A DNA stretch of 64,000 nt from Roseomonas gilardii subsp. gilardii (GTDB taxonomy: Bacteria > Pseudomonadota > Alphaproteobacteria > Acetobacterales > Acetobacteraceae), in NCBI RefSeq assembly GCF_023078375.1, contig NZ_CP095554.1:1786501-1850500 (forward strand), written 5' to 3'. Position numbers and translations under genes: made by a program. How positions within the stretch are numbered: position 1 is the stretch's first letter; each line of letters starts with the position of its first letter. The notes below the pieces were generated by a model, which was not told the DNA's origin, searched no databases, and worked only from the letters and a program-made list of their open reading frames with translations. This document shows positions 51,883 through 61,598 of this stretch, piece after piece.

Positions 51883-52941
51883 TCAGAGGAAGTCGCGGAG
51901 CAGCGCGACCAGTGGCTTGTCCGCCGGGGGCATGGGGTAGTCGGCCAGTTTCTGCGGGCGCACCCAGGCCAGGGCCTGGCCCTCGCGGGATTCCGGCGTT
52001 CCCTCCCAGCGGCGGCACAGATAGAGCGGCATCAGCAGGTGGAAGCCGTCATAGGCGTGGCTGGCGAAGGCGAAGGGGGCGAGGCAGGTTTCCGCGACAT
52101 CGATGCCCAGCTCCTCCCGCAACTCGCGGATCAGCGCCGCCTCCGGCGTTTCGCCGGGGTCCACCTTGCCGCCAGGGAACTCCCAGAGCCCGGCCAGGGC
52201 CTTGCCTTCCGGGCGCCGGGCCAGCAGTACCCGCCCGTCCGCGTCGATCAGCGCACAGGCGGAGACCAGCAGCAGGCGCGAGCCGCCGGGCGGGACGGGC
52301 TGTTCCGCCAGGACCGGGGCAGGGGCGGGTTCGGCCGGCGTCGAGAGTTCCGCCCGGCCGGCGCGGAAGAGGCGGACGGGCAGGCGGGCGTTGCGGGCGG
52401 AGAATTCCTGCTCCCCGGTGCCCGTCTCGACGAAGCCGATCCGCCGCAGCACGGCGGCGGAGCGTTCGTTCTCCACCAGCGCGCTGGCCTGCAGCGTGTC
52501 GAGCTCCAGGTTGGCCAGGGCCCAGCGGGCGAGGCGCCCCGCGGCTTCGTTGGCGATGCCCCGCCCCCAGTAGCGCCGCCCGACCCAGTAGCCGAGGGCG
52601 GCGGTGCGAGGGGCGGCGGCATCGGGGCGGGTCAGCGCGACGCAGCCGACGAGCTGCTCGCGCCCCTGGGCTTCCTCCACGATGGCGAGGTGCCATGCCT
52701 TTCCGGCCGCGATCTGCGAGCGGGTGGAGCCGATCCAGTCATCCGCCAGTTCGCGCGGATAGGGGAAGGGGACGCGCGCCAGCATGCGCGCCACCTCCCA
52801 GTCGTTCACCAGGCGATGCAGGTCGGCCGCATCCGTCGGACGCAGGGGCCGCAGCAGCAGCCTTTCCGTCCGCAGCGGCGGGAAGAGGGACGCATCCTCC
52901 TCCGCCACCGCGGCCGAACGCTCGGTCAACGCCGCCACCAT
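51883..52941 (-). CDS. GNAT acetyltransferase-Nudix hydrolase fusion
   Basis: Two enzymes in one 352-residue chain. Residues about 20-185 are a RimJ/RimL-type GNAT domain (LRTERLLLRPLRPTDAADLH; GYWVGRRYWGRGIANEAAGR, the acetyl-CoA loop; VENERSAAVLRRIGFVETG). After a Pro-rich linker, residues about 220-350 are a MutT-like Nudix domain with GKVDPGETPEAALIRELREE as the core of the Nudix box GX5EX7REUXEEXGU. MutT acts on oxidised dGTP; the GNAT substrate is unknown. ATG at 52941 overlaps the end of rne by 16 nt, so it is translated with RNase E. Confidence 0.92.
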   Translation of the reverse strand: MVAALTERSAAVAEEDASLFPPLRTERLLLRPLRPTDAADLHRLVNDWEVARMLARVPFPYPRELADDWIGSTRSQIAAGKAWHLAIVEEAQGREQLVGCVALTRPDAAAPRTAALGYWVGRRYWGRGIANEAAGRLARWALANLELDTLQASALVENERSAAVLRRIGFVETGTGEQEFSARNARLPVRLFRAGRAELSTPAEPAPAPVLAEQPVPPGGSRLLLVSACALIDADGRVLLARRPEGKALAGLWEFPGGKVDPGETPEAALIRELREELGIDVAETCLAPFAFASHAYDGFHLLMPLYLCRRWEGTPESREGQALAWVRPQKLADYPMPPADKPLVALLRDFL

Positions 52942-55900
52942 CCCGCGCGGCGCGCCTGGGACGGTGAGGTTCCGTCGAGGACCACGGGCTTCACCGGCTC
53001 TCCCACGACGGGCCCGGCCGTGTCCGGCATGGCGCCTGTGGTGTCCGGCTCCGCCCCGGCCGGTTCGGTGGCCGGGGTTTCGGGGGTGGTTGCCGCAGGC
53101 GCCTCTGCCTCGGGGATGGCCACCTCGGAGGCCGGGGCTTCGGAGGCCGCCGCTTCAGGGGCAGGGGCCTCCACGACGGCTTCCGACAGGTTGGCGATGA
53201 CCACGGTCTCCTCCACGCCGGCCACAGCCGGTGCCTCGAGGGCCTGTGGGGCCACATCCTCACCGCTCAGCACGGCCGGGGCTTCCGGCGGCGGCCCGGT
53301 GGTGATCGACACGGCCAGCGGCGGCAGTTCACCGGTGGTCAGGCGGCGGGCAGCGGCCTCGGCGGCGGCCTCGGCGGCGGCCAGGGCATCCATCACCGGG
53401 TCATAGGCCCCGCCGAAGGGGTCGGCCGGGGTCGGCCCGGTGTAGCGGCTGGCGGAACGCTCGCCACGGCGCGGCGCGGGTTCGGAGGACTGCTCCTCCG
53501 TCTGATCGGCGCCTTCCTCCTGGCGGCGCCGCCCGCCCCGACGGCCACGGCGGCGGCTACGGCTCTCCTCGCCACGCTCGTCCGGCTGGGCCTCCGGGGA
53601 CTTCTCCCCGTCCGGCCCGGCGGCTTCCGCTCCGGCGGTGTCGGCGGCGGGCTGGGCCTCGCCGGAAGGCTGGTCGGGCGGGCCGGCCTCGTCCGCCGGG
53701 ATCGCCTCATCCCCGGCCTCGCCTTCGCCCTCGGCCTCGGCATCCGGACGATCGCCGCCCTCGCGGCGGCCGCCACGGCGGCGGCGGCGGCGGCGGCGGC
53801 CGTTCTCGCCCTTCTCCTCCGCCTTGCCCTCGGGCCTGTCCTCCTCGGCCGTGACGGCCTCGGCTTCCAGCTCCTCGGTCTCCTCCGGCTCCTCGGCCAC
53901 CGGCTCGGGCGCGTAGTCCATGCGCAGGGCGGGGGCGTGGTTCGCCGGCTGCGGCGCCGGCATGGTCTGGGCCTTCAGCCGCTCGATGCGGAACTGGGCC
54001 TCGGACATCTCATGCTCGCCCGCCAGCATGACATGCATGTTGAAGCGCGCCTCGATATTGGCGAGCCATTCGCGCTTGTTGTTCAGGATGTGCATGGCCA
54101 CCGGCTCGGCCGCATGGACCAGGATCTCGGAGGCGCGGCGCTTGGCGCCTTCTTCCTCGATCCCGCGCAGGACGTGCAGCGCGCTGCTTTCCAGCGAGCG
54201 CACGATGCCCCGGCCCTGGCAGTGCGGGCAGGTCATGAAGGCGTGCTCGGTCAGGCTGGGGCGCAGCCGCTGCCGGCTCATCTCCAGCAGGCCGAAATGG
54301 CTGATGCGGCCGACCTGGATGCGGGCGCGGTCGGTGCGCAGCGATTCCTTGAGGCGGCGCTCGACCTGGGCGTCGTGCTTGCTCGACTCCATGTCGATGA
54401 AGTCGATGACGATGAGGCCGGCGAGGTCGCGCAGGCGGAGCTGGCGGGCGATCTCCTCCGCCGCCTCCATGTTGGTGCGCAGCGCCGTGTCCTCGATGTG
54501 CCGGTCGCGGGTGTTGCGGCCGGAGTTCACGTCGATGGCGACCAGCGCCTCGGTCTGGTTGATGACGATGTAGCCGCCGGAGCGGAGCTGGACCACCGGC
54601 GACATCATGGCGTCGAGCTGCTGCTCCACCCCCGCCTTGACGAAGAGCGGCACCACCGGGTCGCGGTAGAGGCGCACGCGCCGCTCATGCTGCGGCATGA
54701 TCATGCGCATGAAGTCGCGGGCCTGCTTCCAGGCGGCCTCGCCCTCGACCTCCACATCGTCGATGTCGCGGCCGTAGCTGTCGCGCAGCGACCGCTTGAT
54801 GAGGTCCGCCTCCTCGTAGATCAGGGCCGGGGCAGTGGAATGCATCGTCCGCTCGCGGATGTCGTCCCAGAGGCGCAGCAGGTATTCGCCGTCGCGCCGG
54901 ATCTCCGGCTTGGGGCGCTGGGCGCCGGCGGTGCGGACGATGATGCTCATGCCCTTGGGCAGGTTCATCTCCTCCACCGCCTCGCGCAGGCGCTTGCGGT
55001 CGGCGACCTGGGTGATCTTGCGCGACACGCCGCCGCCGCGCGGCGAGTTCGGCATCAGCACGGAGAAGCGGCCGGCGAGGGAGATGTAGGTGGTCAGCGC
55101 CGCGCCCTTGTTGCCGCGCTCCTCCTTCACGACCTGCACCAGCATGATCTGCCGGCGGCGGATCACCTCCTGGATCTTGTAGTGGCGCAGGAAGCGGGGC
55201 GGGATGCGGCGCTCGCGGCCGCGCTCCTCCTCGCCATTGCCCTCGGCATCGCCGCCCAGGGTCTCGGGGGGGATCTCAGGCGCGTCGTCGAGCACCAGGG
55301 CATCGCCCGCCTCGCGCACCGGATCGCCCTCGGAGACCTGGTCCACATGCATGGACATGGGCTGGGCCCGGCCGGGGCGGGTGGTGTCGTCCGTGCCTTC
55401 CGGCGCGTCTTCCGCCCGTGCTTCTCCCTGCTCCCCATCGGGCCCGGGCGCCGCCTGCGCCGGCTCATGAGCGGTGGATTCGGAGGGCGCGGCCTCCGTG
55501 GTGGCCTGGGCGGGGGCGGTCTGGGCGGGGGCGGTCTGGGCGGGGGCGGTCTGGGCGGGGGCGGTCTGGGAAGGAGCGGCGGCGGGGAGGGGGGCGGTTT
55601 CCTCCCCCGCTTCGCGCGGCGCCTCGGGGATGGCTTCGCCGAAGACCTGGTGCGGGCCGGAATCCACGACGTCGGCGGCTGGCGTCAGGGCGGCGCCGGC
55701 CTGCTCCTCCGGTGCGGCTGTCTCCGTGCCGGCCGGTTCCGGGGAGGCCGGGCTGCCGGAACGCTGCCGGCCGGAGCGGGAGCCGGAACGGCCTTCCCGT
55801 GCATCGCGGCGGCGCAGGTCGCGGTCATCCTCGGGGGCCGGACGTTCGGCGGCGGTGTCGAGTTCCGCCTCGTCCTCATCCTCCTCCTCGGCCTCCATCG

Positions 55901-56180
55901 CCTGCATCTCCAGCAGGCGCTGCCGGTCGGCGACAGGGATCTGGTAGTAGTCGGGGTGGATCTCGCTGAAGGCCAGGAAGCCGTGGCGGTTGCCGCCATA
56001 CTCGACGAAGGCCGCCTGGAGGCTCGGCTCCACGCGGACCACCTTCGCCAGGTAGATGTTGCCCTTGAGGGGGAGGCGGTCAGCCGCCTCGACGTCGAAG
56101 TCCTCGATCCGGTTGCCATCCATCACCACCAGCCGGGTCTCTTCCGGGTGGGAGGCGTCGATCAGCATGCGCTTGGTCAT
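52926..56180 (-). CDS. rne: Ribonuclease E
   Basis: Endoribonuclease and degradosome scaffold, 1084 residues. The N terminus (MTKRMLIDASHPEETRLVVM) and the S1 domain start (GNIYLAKVVRVEPSLQAAFV; YGGNRHGFLAFSEIHPDYY) are interrupted by an acidic/Pro-rich insert of about 250 residues before S1 resumes at LVQVVKEERGNKGAALTTYI. Catalytic Asp residues are in VAIDVNSGRNTRDRHIEDTA (near 547) and LIVIDFIDMES (near 590); the zinc link is CPHCQGRG (near 649). The C-terminal third is disordered, with an Arg-rich patch ([17 protein letters not shown]) near 800 and long acidic stretches. ATG at 56180. The last 16 nt overlap the GNAT-Nudix gene. Confidence 0.95.
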   Translation of the reverse strand: MTKRMLIDASHPEETRLVVMDGNRIEDFDVEAADRLPLKGNIYLAKVVRVEPSLQAAFVEYGGNRHGFLAFSEIHPDYYQIPVADRQRLLEMQAMEAEEEDEDEAELDTAAERPAPEDDRDLRRRDAREGRSGSRSGRQRSGSPASPEPAGTETAAPEEQAGAALTPAADVVDSGPHQVFGEAIPEAPREAGEETAPLPAAAPSQTAPAQTAPAQTAPAQTAPAQATTEAAPSESTAHEPAQAAPGPDGEQGEARAEDAPEGTDDTTRPGRAQPMSMHVDQVSEGDPVREAGDALVLDDAPEIPPETLGGDAEGNGEEERGRERRIPPRFLRHYKIQEVIRRRQIMLVQVVKEERGNKGAALTTYISLAGRFSVLMPNSPRGGGVSRKITQVADRKRLREAVEEMNLPKGMSIIVRTAGAQRPKPEIRRDGEYLLRLWDDIRERTMHSTAPALIYEEADLIKRSLRDSYGRDIDDVEVEGEAAWKQARDFMRMIMPQHERRVRLYRDPVVPLFVKAGVEQQLDAMMSPVVQLRSGGYIVINQTEALVAIDVNSGRNTRDRHIEDTALRTNMEAAEEIARQLRLRDLAGLIVIDFIDMESSKHDAQVERRLKESLRTDRARIQVGRISHFGLLEMSRQRLRPSLTEHAFMTCPHCQGRGIVRSLESSALHVLRGIEEEGAKRRASEILVHAAEPVAMHILNNKREWLANIEARFNMHVMLAGEHEMSEAQFRIERLKAQTMPAPQPANHAPALRMDYAPEPVAEEPEETEELEAEAVTAEEDRPEGKAEEKGENGRRRRRRRRGGRREGGDRPDAEAEGEGEAGDEAIPADEAGPPDQPSGEAQPAADTAGAEAAGPDGEKSPEAQPDERGEESRSRRRGRRGGRRRQEEGADQTEEQSSEPAPRRGERSASRYTGPTPADPFGGAYDPVMDALAAAEAAAEAAARRLTTGELPPLAVSITTGPPPEAPAVLSGEDVAPQALEAPAVAGVEETVVIANLSEAVVEAPAPEAAASEAPASEVAIPEAEAPAATTPETPATEPAGAEPDTTGAMPDTAGPVVGEPVKPVVLDGTSPSQARRAGWWRR
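55508..55567. repeat. Four 15-bp repeats in rne, G-rich on plus strand
   Basis: Four exact tandem copies of GGGCGGGGGCGGTCT, in frame, encoding (AQTAP)n in the insert of the RNase E S1 domain. The non-mRNA strand carries many G runs and could fold into G-quadruplexes; unit copy number could vary without breaking the frame. Confidence 0.85.
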
Positions 56181-56882
56181 GGAAGCGTGTGCTCCGCGAC
56201 AGCCGCCTGCCTCTGAGGGCGGCGGCGTCGGCTCGGTTGTGGGATGCGGAGCGGAAGCCGGCGCAGGGCATCGTGGCGATTCGCGATAGGCGCGTCGTCG
56301 CGGCCATGCCGGTCCCGTCCTCACTCTCGCAGGGCGCAGCCCGGGAAAGGGCCGGCCCGATGGTTGGGCGCACCGCGCGCAGGCCCCGCGCGCATCGCGG
56401 GATCGCGGCGCAAGCGGGCCGGTGGCAGGCGCGCGGAGGGCTGGCAGGATTCCAGGGTTGCCTGGCAAAGAGCGCCCATGCGCGCCGAGGGACGCACCGG
56501 CCGGGGGATCGGGAACCCGCGCTCTCCCGGAGGAACGGCCGCCTGTCGTGGCGGGCACGGTCTGCCAGCCACCGGCGCCAGTCCGGGCGCACGGATCGTC
56601 GCGTCAGGGCCGATCCATCCAGGCCGGCCGAGGCGCATCGTCCCCCCACCGGCGACTTGCCGCCGGGGCAAGCCACCATAGGCAGGGCTGGAGTCCACCA
56701 CAAGGCTGCATTTCCGGGACATCCCTGGACATCGGCAAGGCGAGGCCCGGTTCGTTGCGCCGTTCGTTGCGTTGGGGGCGGGCAGGCTGTGGCGCCGGGT
56801 GCGGCAGGGCCGGAGGGCAGGCATGCGGCATGGCGCGGAAAAGGGCGGCCGGGCCGGGGTGACAGCCGGGGGCGGCGGGGAC
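56181..56882. other. rne leader and divergent promoter region
   Basis: 702 bp between divergent rne and the transporter gene. No reading frame here has recognisable protein sequence. A long rne 5' leader would be expected, since RNase E commonly controls its own mRNA through the leader, but I cannot name a structure from reading alone. Confidence 0.4.
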
Positions 56883-58166
56883 ATGCTCAAAGGCATGGTA
56901 ACCTTGACGAAGGGGACGGACAGCCGCCCCGCGTCGTCCTCCGCCGTGCTGGAGCCGGACGAGGCGATCCCAAGACCCCATCCCCCGCTCTGGCTGCTGG
57001 CCCTTGTCACCTTCTCCGGCACGCTGGCCATGCACATCTTCGTGCCGGCCCTGCCGAGCGCGGCCCGCAGCCTCGGGGTCACAGCCGGGGCCATGCAGGG
57101 GGCGATCACCTTCTACCTGATCGGGCTGGCCTGCGGGCAGCTCTTCTATGGCCCGCTCGCCGACCGCTTCGGGCGGCGGCCGGTGCTGATCTCGGGGCTG
57201 ATGCTCTATACCTTCGCAGGGCTGGTGGCGCTCTTCGCCCCAGGCATCGGCAGCCTGTCCGTGGCCCGTTTCTTCCAGGCGCTGGGCGGCTGCGCCGGAC
57301 TCGCCCTGGGGCGGGCCATGGTGCGCGACACGGCGGAGCCGCAGACCGCGGCCTCGCGGCTGGCGCTGCTGAACCTGATGGTCTCCGCCGGGCCGGGGCT
57401 GGCGCCGGCCGTGGGCGGGGCGCTGGTGGCGCTGTTCGACTGGCGGGCGATCTTCGGCCTGCTGGCGGCGGTGGGGCTGGGGCTGCTGCTGCTGTGCTGG
57501 CGGCGCCTGCCGGAGACGGGGCAGATGCGGGCCGGCATCCGGGCGGGCCATGTGATGCGCGACTATCTGCGCCTGCTGCGCTCGCCCGCCTTCCTGGGCT
57601 TCACCCTGGGCGGGGCCTGCACCACCACCAGCATGTACGGGTTCATCTCGGCCTCGCCCTTCATCTTCGTGAACGAGCTGCACCGGCCGGTGCAGGAGGT
57701 GGGGCTCTACCTCGCCGTCATGGTGCTGGGCCTCTCGGCGGGCAGCCTGGTCGCCAGCCGGCTGGTGCGGCATTCGGGGATCGACCGGGTGATGCTCGGC
57801 TCCAGCCTGGCGGGGCTGCTCGGCGCCTGCCTGTTCCTCGGCGTGGTGCTGTCGGGGCATATGAGCGTCGCGCTGATCATGCCGCCGCTGGTGCTCTTCA
57901 CCTTCGGCAGCGGCATGGCCAGCCCCATGGCGCTGACCCGGGCCATCAGCGTGAACCCGACCGTGATCGGCTCGGCGGCCGGGCTCTATGGCTGCGCGCA
58001 GATGGCTTGGGGTGCGCTGTGTTCCGCCCTGGTCGCCATCGGCGGCGACCCGGCGGTGGGCGCGGGGCTGGTCCTGGTGGGCGGCTGCGCCATCGGCCAG
58101 TTCGGGTTCTGGATCGCCGGGCGTTCGCGACGGGCCGCCGCATCCCGGGGGGCGGAGGCGCGTTAA
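56883..58166 (+). CDS. Bcr/CflA-type multidrug efflux MFS transporter
   Basis: Inner-membrane drug:proton antiporter, 12 helices expected, 427 residues. Helix 1 has LLALVTFSGTLAMHIFVPAL followed by PSAARSLGVTAGAMQGAITF; the MFS motif A-like loop is YGPLADRFGRRPVLISGLML. ALGGCAGLALGRAMVRD and LNLMVSAGPGLAPAVGGALV (motif C type) place it in the DHA1/Bcr group. ATG at 56883 with GGGG just upstream; ATG 56895 is also possible. Substrate not predictable. DUF2171 follows 31 bp downstream. Confidence 0.9.
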   Translation: MLKGMVTLTKGTDSRPASSSAVLEPDEAIPRPHPPLWLLALVTFSGTLAMHIFVPALPSAARSLGVTAGAMQGAITFYLIGLACGQLFYGPLADRFGRRPVLISGLMLYTFAGLVALFAPGIGSLSVARFFQALGGCAGLALGRAMVRDTAEPQTAASRLALLNLMVSAGPGLAPAVGGALVALFDWRAIFGLLAAVGLGLLLLCWRRLPETGQMRAGIRAGHVMRDYLRLLRSPAFLGFTLGGACTTTSMYGFISASPFIFVNELHRPVQEVGLYLAVMVLGLSAGSLVASRLVRHSGIDRVMLGSSLAGLLGACLFLGVVLSGHMSVALIMPPLVLFTFGSGMASPMALTRAISVNPTVIGSAAGLYGCAQMAWGALCSALVAIGGDPAVGAGLVLVGGCAIGQFGFWIAGRSRRAAASRGAEAR

Positions 58167-58197
58167 GCCGGTGCCTTCAGCAAAAGGAGCACGGGCC

Positions 58198-58437
58198 ATG
58201 GCGGATGCGAGCGCGATCAAGGAGCACATGGAGATCATCGGCGCGGATGGGGGCCATATCGGCACGGTCGATCACGTCATCGGTGACCGTATCAAGCTCA
58301 CCAAGACCGACCGCGGCTCGGGCGGGAAGCACCATTACCTGCCGCTCGGCCTGATCGAGGACGTGGATGGCGGCAAGGCCCGCGCCTCCTTCAAGGCGGA
58401 ACTGGTGGAGGATTTCTGGGAAACCGAGGACGCCTGA
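58198..58437 (+). CDS. DUF2171 small protein
   Basis: 79 residues with a DUF2171 / PRC-barrel-like pattern: IKEHMEIIGADGGHIGTVDH, VIGDRIKLTKTDRGSGGKHH, YLPLGLIEDVDGGKARASFK. Function unknown; family members are often stress-linked. ATG fixed by AAAAGGAGC eight bases upstream. Probably cytoplasmic. It lies 31 bp after the transporter. Confidence 0.85.
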   Translation: MADASAIKEHMEIIGADGGHIGTVDHVIGDRIKLTKTDRGSGGKHHYLPLGLIEDVDGGKARASFKAELVEDFWETEDA

Positions 58438-58650
58438 GCGGGCCTGCTCCCCGTTGTCCCGCCCGTCTGATGTCCTGAATCCGATGTCCTGAACCTGGGT
58501 GGGTGTCCCCGGCTGGCATGTCATGGCCGGCCGGGGGATGTTCCGGTGTCGGCCATGGCGGATCTGTCACAGATTCCGACGCTGATGTGACTTTCCGGCC
58601 ATGGGCTTTGCGGCCAAGAGTGAGGCTCGTGACGGACAGGGGAAAGCGGA

Positions 58651-59604
58651 TTGCGGCGTTTGTGGCGGGTGATCAAGGAGAGCGTCTTCCTCTTCTTCGA
58701 GGATGACGCGATGACACGGGGCGCGGCCATCGCCTATTACGCTATCTTCTCCGTGGCCCCCATCCTGGTGATCGCCGTGGCGATCGCCGGCTATGTCTTC
58801 GGCGCCGAGGCTGCCCAGAAGGCCGTCGAGGTGCAGCTGAACGACATCGTGGGGCCGCAGGCAACGGATTTCGTGCTGTCCCTCCTGCGCAGCGCCAGCC
58901 ATTTCGGCTCCGGCCTGACCGCCACGCTGATCAGCATCGTCGGCATCCTGGTCACCGCCAGCGGGCTCTTCAGCGCCGTCGAGGCCTCGCTGAACGCCAT
59001 CCTGGACGTGCCGCCGCCCCGTTCCACGGTCTGGGCCCTGGTGCGCACCCGGCTGCTGGGAGTCGGGCTGGTGATCAGCGTCGGCTTCCTGCTGATCGTG
59101 CTGTTGCTGGCCAATGCGGTGGTGGCCGCGCTGCGGGTCTATGTGAACCTGCTGCCCTGGACGCAGATCCTGCTGCAACTGGTGAACACCGCCGTTTCCT
59201 TCCTGCTCCTGAGCCTGGCCATCGGCGTCCTGTACCGGGTTCTGCCGAACCGGTGGCTGAGCTGGCGGGAGGTGATGGTGGGGGCGGTGGTGACGGCCGT
59301 GCTGCTGCTGTTCGGCCGCTTCGGGATCAGCCTCTATCTGAGCCAGGCCAGCGTCGCCTCCACCTATGGGGCGGCGGGGACGCTCTTCGTGATGCTGCTC
59401 TGGATGTACTATTCCACGCTGATCTTCCTGTTCGGCGCGGAATGCGTGAAGTGCTATGCCCGCCATTATGGCAGCAGCCGTATCCGGCGGAAGGGGATGG
59501 CCGACGAGGCTTCGGTCGCCGCCCATCCCGCGGAGGGGGCCGGGATCTTCCCGGCCCGCCCCCTGGCACACCCCGGTGCGCCTCAGGCGAAGGCGAGGTC
59601 GTAG
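58651..59604 (+). CDS. YihY/BrkB family inner-membrane protein
   Basis: 317-residue polytopic protein with about six membrane helices (GAAIAYYAIFSVAPILVIAV; ATLISIVGILVTASGLFSAV; VGLVISVGFLLIVLLLANAV; AVSFLLLSLAIGVLYRVLPN; VMVGAVVTAVLLLFGRFGIS; AAGTLFVMLLWMYYSTLIFL then FGAECVK). The family was once called RNase BN in error; its role is uncertain (transport or virulence-associated). TTG start at 58651 preceded by GGGGAAAGCGGA. The 3' end overlaps the convergent glycoside hydrolase gene by 22 bp. Confidence 0.92.
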   Translation: MRRLWRVIKESVFLFFEDDAMTRGAAIAYYAIFSVAPILVIAVAIAGYVFGAEAAQKAVEVQLNDIVGPQATDFVLSLLRSASHFGSGLTATLISIVGILVTASGLFSAVEASLNAILDVPPPRSTVWALVRTRLLGVGLVISVGFLLIVLLLANAVVAALRVYVNLLPWTQILLQLVNTAVSFLLLSLAIGVLYRVLPNRWLSWREVMVGAVVTAVLLLFGRFGISLYLSQASVASTYGAAGTLFVMLLWMYYSTLIFLFGAECVKCYARHYGSSRIRRKGMADEASVAAHPAEGAGIFPARPLAHPGAPQAKARS

Positions 59605-61583
59605 CTGACCGAGTGGTTCCAGGTGATGGCGGTCGCCGCCTCGGCATGGAAGGTGCCGTTCACCTCGATCCCCTGCAGGTAGAGGTTGCGGTCGGCGCTG
59701 GCGCTGCCCTCGTAGAGGTCGTTGATGAAGGCGATCTCGACCTTGTGGGTTCCGGAAGTGAAGTCCCCGGTGAGGGTGATGTCCTGCGTCTGGCCTTTGG
59801 CATGGGAAGCGGTCACGGTATAGGCGGCGTCGCCCACCTGCTGCCCATCGACCTTCACCACCATCTGCGCATCGCCCTTGTAGGCGTCCTCGGACACCCG
59901 CAGCGTGATCGTGTCGGTGTTGCCGGCGATGGAGGTGCTGACATTGCTGCTGGAGGAGCTGGCCGTCGAGCTGGTGCCGGAGGAGGCAGTGCTGGACGAG
60001 CTGGTGCTGGAGGCGCTGAAGTTCAGGTTGAAATCGGCCGTGTAGTTGTAGGTCATGTTGGCCTTGGCGCTGGAATACAGGGTGCCGTCCACCGTGATCC
60101 CGTTCAGGTAGAGGTTCCGGTCGCCGCCGCTGCCGTTGAGGTCGTTCAGATAGGTGACCGAGACCTTGTGCGTGCCGCTGCCGAAATCGCCGGTCACGGT
60201 GATGTCCTGGGTCTGGCCGGCGGCGTGGGAGGCCGTGGCGGTCAGGACGTCGCTCACCACCTTGTCGTCCACGCGGACGATGAACTGGGCATCGCCCTGG
60301 TAGGCGTCCTCGGAGACATGCAGGACGATCTTGTTCGTCGCGGCGGTGGTGCTCTCCTCGGCCACCGTGGCGGTCGCGGCGGTGCCGACCTCGACCACCA
60401 GCGGGTGGTCGGAGAGGGAGACCTGGACGCTCTTGGTGTTGGAGAAGCTGGCGATCGCCGTGCTGCCCAGCAGCGGGTCGTAGATCGTGCCGGACTGGGC
60501 GCTGTCGAAGGTGATGGTGACCGTCTGGCTGGCGATGGAATAGGCGCTGTGGGTGGACGTGTTCCAGATGGTCGGCTCGTTCCACAGGACGAGGTCGTAG
60601 TTGCCGGAGCTCTTCTGCAGCAGCATGTCCTGGCCCTCGGTCGGCATGCCCTGGAGGGTGTAGCCGAGATTGGTCAGGGAGACGCCCACCGTCTCCGCCG
60701 CCGGGTCGGACAGGATGCTGTTCAGGTTGTGCAGGGCGGTGGCGGCCTGCTTGGGCGTGCCGTCGGCGTTGAAGAGGCCGAAGCCGGTCTGCAGGTCGGT
60801 GGAGGAATAGGTGCCGGAGTTCACCAGCTCATAGATATAGGTGCGGTCCACCCCGTCCTTGTACTGGTCGAGCAGCATGTTGAGGGTCAGGATCGCCTGG
60901 GTCCGCTCGTTCACGCCATAGCCATCGCTGGAATAGGTGGCGGTGGACCAGCCGCCCTCGGTGGCGATGGTGTCCTTGCCCGGGGAGACGGTCTGGGCCT
61001 GCTCGATCCGCTCCATGACCTGGTCGGCCACGCTGCGGGTGAAGCCCCAGCCGAAATAGTAGCTGTGGATGTTCGAGTAGTCGGCGGAGCCGGACAGGTT
61101 GCCGAGCTGGCTGTAGGAGTCCCCGTCGCCCAGGCTGGTCTGGATGACCGGCGTGCCGCTCAGCGTGCTGTTGCTGTGCACCGCCGTGTACAGGGCGGCC
61201 TGGAAGGCACGGGTCGCGGCGAAGCCGGACAGGCCGTTATAGCTGATAGGGAAGTAGTCCGTTTCGTTAGGACCTTCGACGTAGTCGATAGCGTTGTAAA
61301 GGCTTTCCAGCTTCGCGATGGCCGAGATCTGGCTGCTGAGGCTGGTGCCGTTGCTGCCACTGGTCAACATCGAGAAGGTAATATCGTGGTTGGCCAGGAC
61401 CTCGAAGAGGTCAGTGGACAAAGAACTGTTCAGCCCATCGCGGACATGCGTGACGCCGATATAGTCGAGCTCGGAAATAACCGTGCTGATGTTTCCGTAG
61501 CCGCCACTGCTGTCATTGATATGGGTATTGACCCCGATCGAATCGAGAAAGCTCTCCGTTGAACCAATGGGACGAGTGCTCAC
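59583..61583 (-). CDS. Glycoside hydrolase-like protein with two CBM60-type modules
   Basis: 666 residues. The N-terminal domain (about 380) looks like a clan-A TIM-barrel hydrolase: FLDSIGVNTHIND, HVRDGLNSS, IDYVEGPNETDYF (possible acid/base Glu), IHSYYFGWG and TIATEGGWSTATY (possible nucleophile Glu). Two C-terminal modules share LHVSEDAYQGDAQFIVRVDD and LRVSEDAYKGDAQMVVKVDG, then TATASHAAGQTQDITVTGDF and DRNLYLNGI, matching calcium-dependent xylan-binding CBM60/CBM36 modules, joined by a Ser-rich linker. No Sec signal peptide is seen, so a non-classical or type I route is possible. GTG start at 61583 with GAGGGG seven bases upstream. Confidence 0.82.
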   Translation of the reverse strand: MSTRPIGSTESFLDSIGVNTHINDSSGGYGNISTVISELDYIGVTHVRDGLNSSLSTDLFEVLANHDITFSMLTSGSNGTSLSSQISAIAKLESLYNAIDYVEGPNETDYFPISYNGLSGFAATRAFQAALYTAVHSNSTLSGTPVIQTSLGDGDSYSQLGNLSGSADYSNIHSYYFGWGFTRSVADQVMERIEQAQTVSPGKDTIATEGGWSTATYSSDGYGVNERTQAILTLNMLLDQYKDGVDRTYIYELVNSGTYSSTDLQTGFGLFNADGTPKQAATALHNLNSILSDPAAETVGVSLTNLGYTLQGMPTEGQDMLLQKSSGNYDLVLWNEPTIWNTSTHSAYSIASQTVTITFDSAQSGTIYDPLLGSTAIASFSNTKSVQVSLSDHPLVVEVGTAATATVAEESTTAATNKIVLHVSEDAYQGDAQFIVRVDDKVVSDVLTATASHAAGQTQDITVTGDFGSGTHKVSVTYLNDLNGSGGDRNLYLNGITVDGTLYSSAKANMTYNYTADFNLNFSASSTSSSSTASSGTSSTASSSSSNVSTSIAGNTDTITLRVSEDAYKGDAQMVVKVDGQQVGDAAYTVTASHAKGQTQDITLTGDFTSGTHKVEIAFINDLYEGSASADRNLYLQGIEVNGTFHAEAATAITWNHSVSYDLAFA

Positions 61584-61598
61584 AGATCAACCCCTCGA

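Noticed and set aside
56181-56882. Several open frames between rne and the transporter
   Set aside because: Arg/Pro-rich translations without any family resemblance, typical of non-coding GC-rich DNA.
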